Below, one piece after another: positions 60,281 to 64,000 of a stretch of 64,000 nt of DNA. Source of the DNA: Streptomyces sp. SPB162 (GTDB taxonomy: Bacteria; Actinomycetota; Actinomycetes; Streptomycetales; Streptomycetaceae); assembly GCF_029504575.1 (NCBI RefSeq), contig NZ_JAQFII010000001.1:4037001-4101000 (forward strand). Direction: 5' to 3'. The notes under the pieces are model-generated. The model made no database searches. It had not been told where the DNA came from and worked only from the letters and a program-made list of their open reading frames with translations. A program made the position numbers and the translations under genes. Within the stretch, counting starts at the first letter, position 1. Every line of letters starts with the position of its first letter.

Positions 60281-61957
60281 TCAGTGAGTGCGCTTGGGCC
60301 CGGTGGTGCCACCGGGCGGGCCGACGGGCAGCGACCCGGTCGGAGGGGCTGGCGCCCTACCTTGGAACGGGCGGGCGGGCGGGGCCTGGTGCCCGGCTGC
60401 GGGTGCCGCCTGGGCGGGGTCGGGGCAGTAGCGGGCCCAGGCGTCGAGAAACTGATTGCGGGTGTATGCCTTGGCCTGTCTGCCGTTCTCGAAACGGTGG
60501 TTGGCCGGACTGATGCCGAAGTCCCGCAGCATGTTGGCCAAGTGGTAGGCGTTCAGGCCCTTGGTCCCGTACTCGGACCACGGCGCCTCTGCGTCCTGGA
60601 TCAGGGCGGCGAGCAGGTCCTGGCTGCGCAGAGCCTGCTTGTTGCCCTCTTGCTCGAAGACGCGGCGGATGTCACGCAGCAGCCGCGTCTTCAGGGTCGT
60701 CTGCGCATCCTGGACCACCTCGTTGCCCGTCATGGCCAGGCAGGCGGCACGGGCCTGTGTGGGCCAGTGCCCGCCGGCCAGGTCGGCGACGATGATGAGC
60801 GGCTCCCAGGTGTCCGCGGCGCGGTCTTCGACCGGCATCTGCGGCACCAAGGCCGCAGCGGCGCCACGCAGCGGGGTCAGCCAGGCGGCCAGCCGGTCGC
60901 GCATCGCGTTCAGTTCGGGCACCGAATACCGCGAGCGGAACGGGGTGATCCGCTCACCGGGCTTGCGCTTCTGCATGCGGAGTACCACCGCCCGGTCCAT
61001 GATCGTGTCCGGCAGGTCGCCGATCCCGGCGAGCGCGGCCATGGCGAAGGTGGGGAACGCGGTCGGTTTGTGCTCCGGTCCGGAGATACGCCAGGCGGGC
61101 CGGTTGCGCTGGTGCCCGGCGTTCAGCAGGCCGCGCAGGTCCTCCTTGTCGCCCGCCTTGGGGCCGAAGATGGTGTCGGCCTCGTCCACCAGCAGCGTGG
61201 GCGGGTTCTTGCCGATGACGCGGAAGACCACGGCCGGAGAGGTGTTCACCGTCATCATCGGCTGGTGCACGGTCTCGTGCAGCACGTCCAGGACGCGGGA
61301 CTTGCCGCACCCCTTGGTCGGCCCTACCACCGCCAGCCGTGGCGCGTGCTGGAGGGCGGGCTGGATGTGGGAGGCCGCCACCCACAGCGTGACTGCGGCC
61401 AGCGCCTCCTCACTCGGCAGCACCACGTACCGGCCGACCGCCGCCCGCAGCTCATCCAGCAGCGCGGCTCCTTCGGCGGCCGCCTCGCCGCTCGCGCTGG
61501 GGTGGTCCCCGGTCCCCGATCCGCTGTCGGGGACCACGGTCCCCGCACGGTCGTGGGGACCGTGGTCCCCACCACCTGCTTGGAGCCCGGCCTGCTCGCA
61601 CGGAATTCGGGGACCGGGCTCGGGAACCGGCGGACCGAAAGTCTCCGCCTGGTCTCCGACTTCTGGTCCGCCTGGACCAGGATGGTCCGCACCGTCAGGA
61701 CCGGCGCGCAGGGCGCTGACCTGCGAATCTATTACTGGGACGCTGACAATTACGGGAGGCGCGGTCCCCGTCTGTTCCGGGGACCGGTCCCCGGGGTCCG
61801 TTGCACGGGGACCGGTCCCCGTCTCTGTGCTGTACAGGGGACCGCGGCGGTCTCCATCAGGCTCTGCGTCGAGAGAAAGAAACGTCTGTCCGGGGATGGC
61901 GACCGGCGGCCAGGGGACTTTCGGGGCGTTCGGAGGGTTGGTGAAAGCGTCTTCCAT
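60281..61957 (-). CDS. DUF3631-domain ATPase, probable replication or helicase protein
   Basis: A 558-residue protein. Residues 1-160 are low complexity; the ATPase core has Walker A GPTKGCGKS (212-220) and Walker B TLLVDEAD (254-261), then MALAGIGDLPDT-like DUF3631 sequence (FAMAALAGIGDLPDTIMDRAVVLRM, split here) and a C-terminal winged-helix-like end. The ATG at 61957 follows AGGAG. On mobile elements such proteins often serve replication. The N-terminal coding DNA holds a dense array of GGGGACC/GGTCCCC motifs, which may be the real site of action. Confidence 0.75.
   Translation of the reverse strand: MEDAFTNPPNAPKVPWPPVAIPGQTFLSLDAEPDGDRRGPLYSTETGTGPRATDPGDRSPEQTGTAPPVIVSVPVIDSQVSALRAGPDGADHPGPGGPEVGDQAETFGPPVPEPGPRIPCEQAGLQAGGGDHGPHDRAGTVVPDSGSGTGDHPSASGEAAAEGAALLDELRAAVGRYVVLPSEEALAAVTLWVAASHIQPALQHAPRLAVVGPTKGCGKSRVLDVLHETVHQPMMTVNTSPAVVFRVIGKNPPTLLVDEADTIFGPKAGDKEDLRGLLNAGHQRNRPAWRISGPEHKPTAFPTFAMAALAGIGDLPDTIMDRAVVLRMQKRKPGERITPFRSRYSVPELNAMRDRLAAWLTPLRGAAAALVPQMPVEDRAADTWEPLIIVADLAGGHWPTQARAACLAMTGNEVVQDAQTTLKTRLLRDIRRVFEQEGNKQALRSQDLLAALIQDAEAPWSEYGTKGLNAYHLANMLRDFGISPANHRFENGRQAKAYTRNQFLDAWARYCPDPAQAAPAAGHQAPPARPFQGRAPAPPTGSLPVGPPGGTTGPKRTH
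61504..61843. repeat. Iteron-like array of GGGGACC/GGTCCCC
   Basis: Thirteen copies of GGTCCCC or its complement start at 61504, 61511, 61529, 61538, 61555, 61564, 61609, 61763, 61779, 61786, 61807, 61814 and 61837. Several pair as dyads: 61529-61544, 61555-61570, and two perfect 18-bp palindromes at 61777-61794 (CCGGGGACCGGTCCCCGG) and 61805-61822, 28 bases centre to centre. They lie inside the DUF3631 gene. Candidate replication origin or autoregulatory site. Confidence 0.65.
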
Positions 61958-62091
61958 AGTGCTCCTGGGTGACGCGCAGGCAGACGCCTGCCACGCCGAG
62001 TGGATTGTTGGGGGTGGCCGCCCGTGTCGAATACGGTTGGCTTTCGGCGTCGGCCTGACGAGGGCGGCTGTGTGGCCGGAGCCCTCACAAC
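61958..62091. promoter_or_regulatory. Promoter region of the DUF3631 gene
   Basis: 134 bases between RDF stop and the DUF3631 ATG, no gene. Should contain the promoter; no clear operator was seen. Confidence 0.3.
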
Positions 62092-62748
62092 TCAGGCGGC
62101 GAGGTCTATCGCAGTCCTGGAGGCCCAAGGACCGAGCACCTTCAAGTCCGGCTTGTGGTAGGAGACACAGCGGCCGTTTTGGGTGGTGAACTCGACCGTT
62201 CGGATCGCGAGATCGCAGAGTGCAGGGTCACCCACTGCGGCCAGCTGGGTGCGTATCTCCTCCACCGTCTCGGCGAAGCGCCAGGACGAAGACCTGAAGC
62301 GGAACGAGCCGACATCAGGACATCCGGCCAGGAGAAACAGCAGCGTCGTGACCGGCTGCGGCCCCTGGCCACGCCTGGCCCGCGCCCTGCGCTCGGCCAT
62401 GGTGGGCGGGCACCCGCAAGGGTGACCTGCATCAGCTTCCGGGGACAAGAAGAGGCTCCCGTCGCAGTGGTGCGCGAGGCCACGGGAGTCCCACAGCTTC
62501 ATCTGTGCTGTCAGCCTGTCTGGATCCTTGATGAGGACTCGGAGACTGGACTCCTCGCTTACGACTTCGAGTTGTTCCCGGCTGGTGGCCAAGCGCCGCT
62601 GCGGCTCGACCCCGAGTACGCTCGCGACGCCTTCCGCCGCTTGCGGTGACATCGTGAGCAGGCGCCAGACCGGCTGGGCGAGCAGCTTGCCGTCGACGAC
62701 GCGGCCGAAGTCGCAGTCACCGATGACCTCTTCGGTTGCCTTGGTCAC
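62092..62748 (-). CDS. gp3-like recombination directionality factor (putative)
   Basis: A 218-residue protein resembling phiC31 Gp3, which turns the integrase towards excision. Supporting features: VWRLLTMSPQAAEGVASVLG, EQLEVVSEESSLRVLI, a Cys pair region HHCDG and PCGCP, and the ending YHKPDLKVLGPW. GTG at 62748 with GGAA eight bases upstream; a longer frame to 62988 has no conserved residues. It lies 344 bases from the integrase gene, in the same direction. Homology judged by pattern. Confidence 0.55.
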   Translation of the reverse strand: MTKATEEVIGDCDFGRVVDGKLLAQPVWRLLTMSPQAAEGVASVLGVEPQRRLATSREQLEVVSEESSLRVLIKDPDRLTAQMKLWDSRGLAHHCDGSLFLSPEADAGHPCGCPPTMAERRARARRGQGPQPVTTLLFLLAGCPDVGSFRFRSSSWRFAETVEEIRTQLAAVGDPALCDLAIRTVEFTTQNGRCVSYHKPDLKVLGPWASRTAIDLAA

Positions 62749-63092
62749 CGCGCACGTTCCGGGGTGGCCGATTCGTTGGCGGCGAGCGATGCGAGGGTGG
62801 GTGCAGCCATGCGTGACGGCTGCGCAATGCCGCTGGCGGCGGCCAGGACGATCACCGCCCGTCGGCGAAGCGGCGGCCGGACTGAATCCGGGTGCGGGTT
62901 GGTGCAAGAGACGGCTCCTGATGGCGTGGAGACGCAGGGGCGCCGGAGCAGCGTCGCGGCTGCCTGGCGCCCCCGAGGACACCGTCAATGGTCCGGAGAA
63001 CCGCCGGTTTGCCCAACCGGCGATGTGGGCGTATGTTGCCTCGCCCTTCGCGGTTCAGCGGCACGGCAGACCGTTACCGCGAGCTCGTCCTT
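62749..63092. other. Gap between integrase and RDF genes with stem-loop
   Basis: No gene seen. CGCCGGTT (63002-63009) pairs with 63015-63022 over five bases, 70 bases past the integrase stop; a likely weak terminator. The rest should contain the RDF promoter. Confidence 0.4.
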
Positions 63093-64000
63093 CTAACGCG
63101 ATTCGTCAGCCTCCGCGTCATCGCCCTCGGTCTGTTCTGGTCGTACGAACTCAACCGTCGCCCGCTTCTCGACGGGCGTCGACTTCCCTGCACCAGTCGC
63201 CTTGGTGACCGTGACCCGGCGCACGAACAGCTTGACGAAGTCCCGCCGCTCCTGCGCCGTCGCGGCCTCCCACCACGAGCCCTCGCCGACCGGATCGACG
63301 TCCCCCGCGCCCATGGGCAGCCACAGGTGGATCGGGAGTGTCGGCGTTGCCGCCTCCTCCAACTCGGCGAGACGAGCCTCGGCCCCCTCCATGCGCCCGA
63401 GGAGCCGTTCCCTGCGCTCGCGGAACCGGCGCCGGCCGACCGGGTCGTTGTAGTCGCCGGCTTCCTCACGGTCGTACAGCTCCTCCAGCGCTTGCTTGGC
63501 ATCGGCGCGTTCGGTGACAAGACTGCGGCGTTCACCCATGATCTCCGGCTGTTCCGTCTTTGCGGCGTACCGCCGAGCGGCTTCGGCGAGAATGACCGCC
63601 GTCTCAGGATCGTCCTCGGCAGTCTGGATCAGAGCGAAAATGCGTCGGGCTACATACAGGTCCAGGCTGTGCATGCTGATGGTGCATTCGCCCTCGTGCT
63701 GGCCCGGCAGAGTTTTCCGACGGCGGCAGCGGTACGCGGCCTTGTTGGGGGTGGTGGCGCGGTGCGACGTCATCACCGCGCCACAGTCGCAGAACAGGAT
63801 GTCCATGGCGGAAAGGACGGCGTGTCCCCGCGAAAGACCCTTGCCCTGGCCCCGGCCGTCGAGCCACTTCTGCAGTTCGTGCCAGTCGTCCGGTGTGATG
63901 ACCGGCGGATACGCCTGAATCGGCTTCATGGTCTCGGGATCGCGTTCGATGCGGTAGCTCTCGATGGTGCTGGTCAGCTTGCCGTCCTCCCGGCGCTTGT
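63093..64000 (-). CDS. int: phiC31-type large serine integrase (C-terminal half; start off the window)
   Basis: The frame stays open to the right edge; about 302 residues are seen. In order: end of the recombinase domain (QAYPPVITPDDWHELQKWL), the zinc ribbon (FCDCGAVMTS then YRCRRRK and HEGECTISM), a coiled coil (ALEELYDREEAGDYNDPVGR, RMEGAEARLAELEE) and the C-terminal part with VRRVTVTKATGAGKSTPVEK and an acidic tail. All of these align by eye with phiC31 integrase. The catalytic serine domain lies beyond base 64000. The protein would recombine attP with attB in pirin. Confidence 0.93.
   Translation of the reverse strand, partial: KRREDGKLTSTIESYRIERDPETMKPIQAYPPVITPDDWHELQKWLDGRGQGKGLSRGHAVLSAMDILFCDCGAVMTSHRATTPNKAAYRCRRRKTLPGQHEGECTISMHSLDLYVARRIFALIQTAEDDPETAVILAEAARRYAAKTEQPEIMGERRSLVTERADAKQALEELYDREEAGDYNDPVGRRRFRERRERLLGRMEGAEARLAELEEAATPTLPIHLWLPMGAGDVDPVGEGSWWEAATAQERRDFVKLFVRRVTVTKATGAGKSTPVEKRATVEFVRPEQTEGDDAEADESR

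Larger units (their letters stand above)
49330..64000. mobile_element. Integrative mobilizable element (left part; runs off the window)
   Basis: Bounded on the left by attL in pirin. It contains element pirin, a cargo block, parB-like, relaxase, mobC, DUF3631 ATPase, gp3-like RDF and the 3' half of a serine integrase. None of its genes is frameshifted. No FtsK/TraB-type or type IV coupling genes are visible in the 14.6 kb seen, so it is called mobilizable rather than self-transmissible; the missing part could change that. The right end, attR and the 3' part of host pirin are expected soon after base 64000. Confidence 0.85.

Noticed and set aside
62764..63096. Plus-strand 110-codon frame between RDF and integrase
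   Set aside because: No ribosome site, biased composition, covers a stem-loop; probably non-coding.
1..64000. CRISPR arrays, rRNA or tRNA genes
   Set aside because: No regularly spaced repeats with spacers, and no cloverleaf or rRNA sequence was found on reading; the att site is in pirin, not a tRNA.

Overview
The window is high-GC actinobacterial DNA, almost certainly a Streptomyces chromosome. Codon use is GC-rich at third positions, many genes start with GTG and overlap as ATGA or GTGA, and mycothiol-type enzymes, Bpa, PASTA-type kinases, two branched-chain keto acid dehydrogenase operons and a pirin gene of the phiC31-attB type are all present.

Layout. 1-3105 (minus): phenylacetyl-CoA epoxidase operon paaABCDE, running off the left edge. 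3296-5466: DUF5819 and HTTM membrane proteins. 5481-5681: a MITE-like element beside a SpoU RNA methyltransferase. 6599-10533: paaN and paaH, divergent around an operator, plus the TetR regulator paaR. 10611-15611: a lipoprotein hydrolase, bkdR and the first bkd E1a/E1b/E2 operon. 15683-18110: molybdenum-cofactor genes mobA and moeA. 18160-26450: K+ channel, quinone reductase, Pro-rich lipoprotein, PadR with a macrolide-type ABC exporter, and the proteasome activator bpa. 26527-30013: two Ser/Thr kinases. 30052-36470: a phosphotransferase, a flavin-type enzyme, a response regulator, the second bkd operon and a small membrane protein. 36553-46315: GntR with MFS, a mycothiol-type enzyme, nitrilase, LURP-one, thioredoxin-NHL protein, M18 aminopeptidase, and a repeat surface protein with a class F sortase. 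46609-49374: acyl-CoA dehydrogenase, SseB-like protein and a disrupted pirin gene.

From about 49330 to beyond the right edge lies an integrated mobile element. Its left junction cuts the host pirin gene after codon 75 and has the layout of a phiC31-type att site. The next gene is a complete, diverged pirin carried by the element, whose att region is rewritten. The element also holds a cargo block (XRE-type regulator, HAD hydrolase, unknown protein, atypical phosphotransferase, methyltransferase, HAD of the RNA-repair type, small membrane protein), a ParB-like protein with an unusual CTG start, relaxase and MobC with a candidate oriT, a DUF3631 ATPase whose 5' region carries thirteen GGGGACC/GGTCCCC motifs, a gp3-like recombination directionality factor, and the C-terminal half of a phiC31-like serine integrase. 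It looks like an integrative mobilizable element that repairs the host gene it destroys.

Three near-identical sites with the core ACCGA-N4-TCGGT lie before paaA, between paaN and paaH, and before the first bkd operon. They suggest that one TetR regulator joins phenylacetate and branched-chain keto acid catabolism. Six chromosomal genes carry a single extra base in G/C runs, which may be sequence error rather than real decay.
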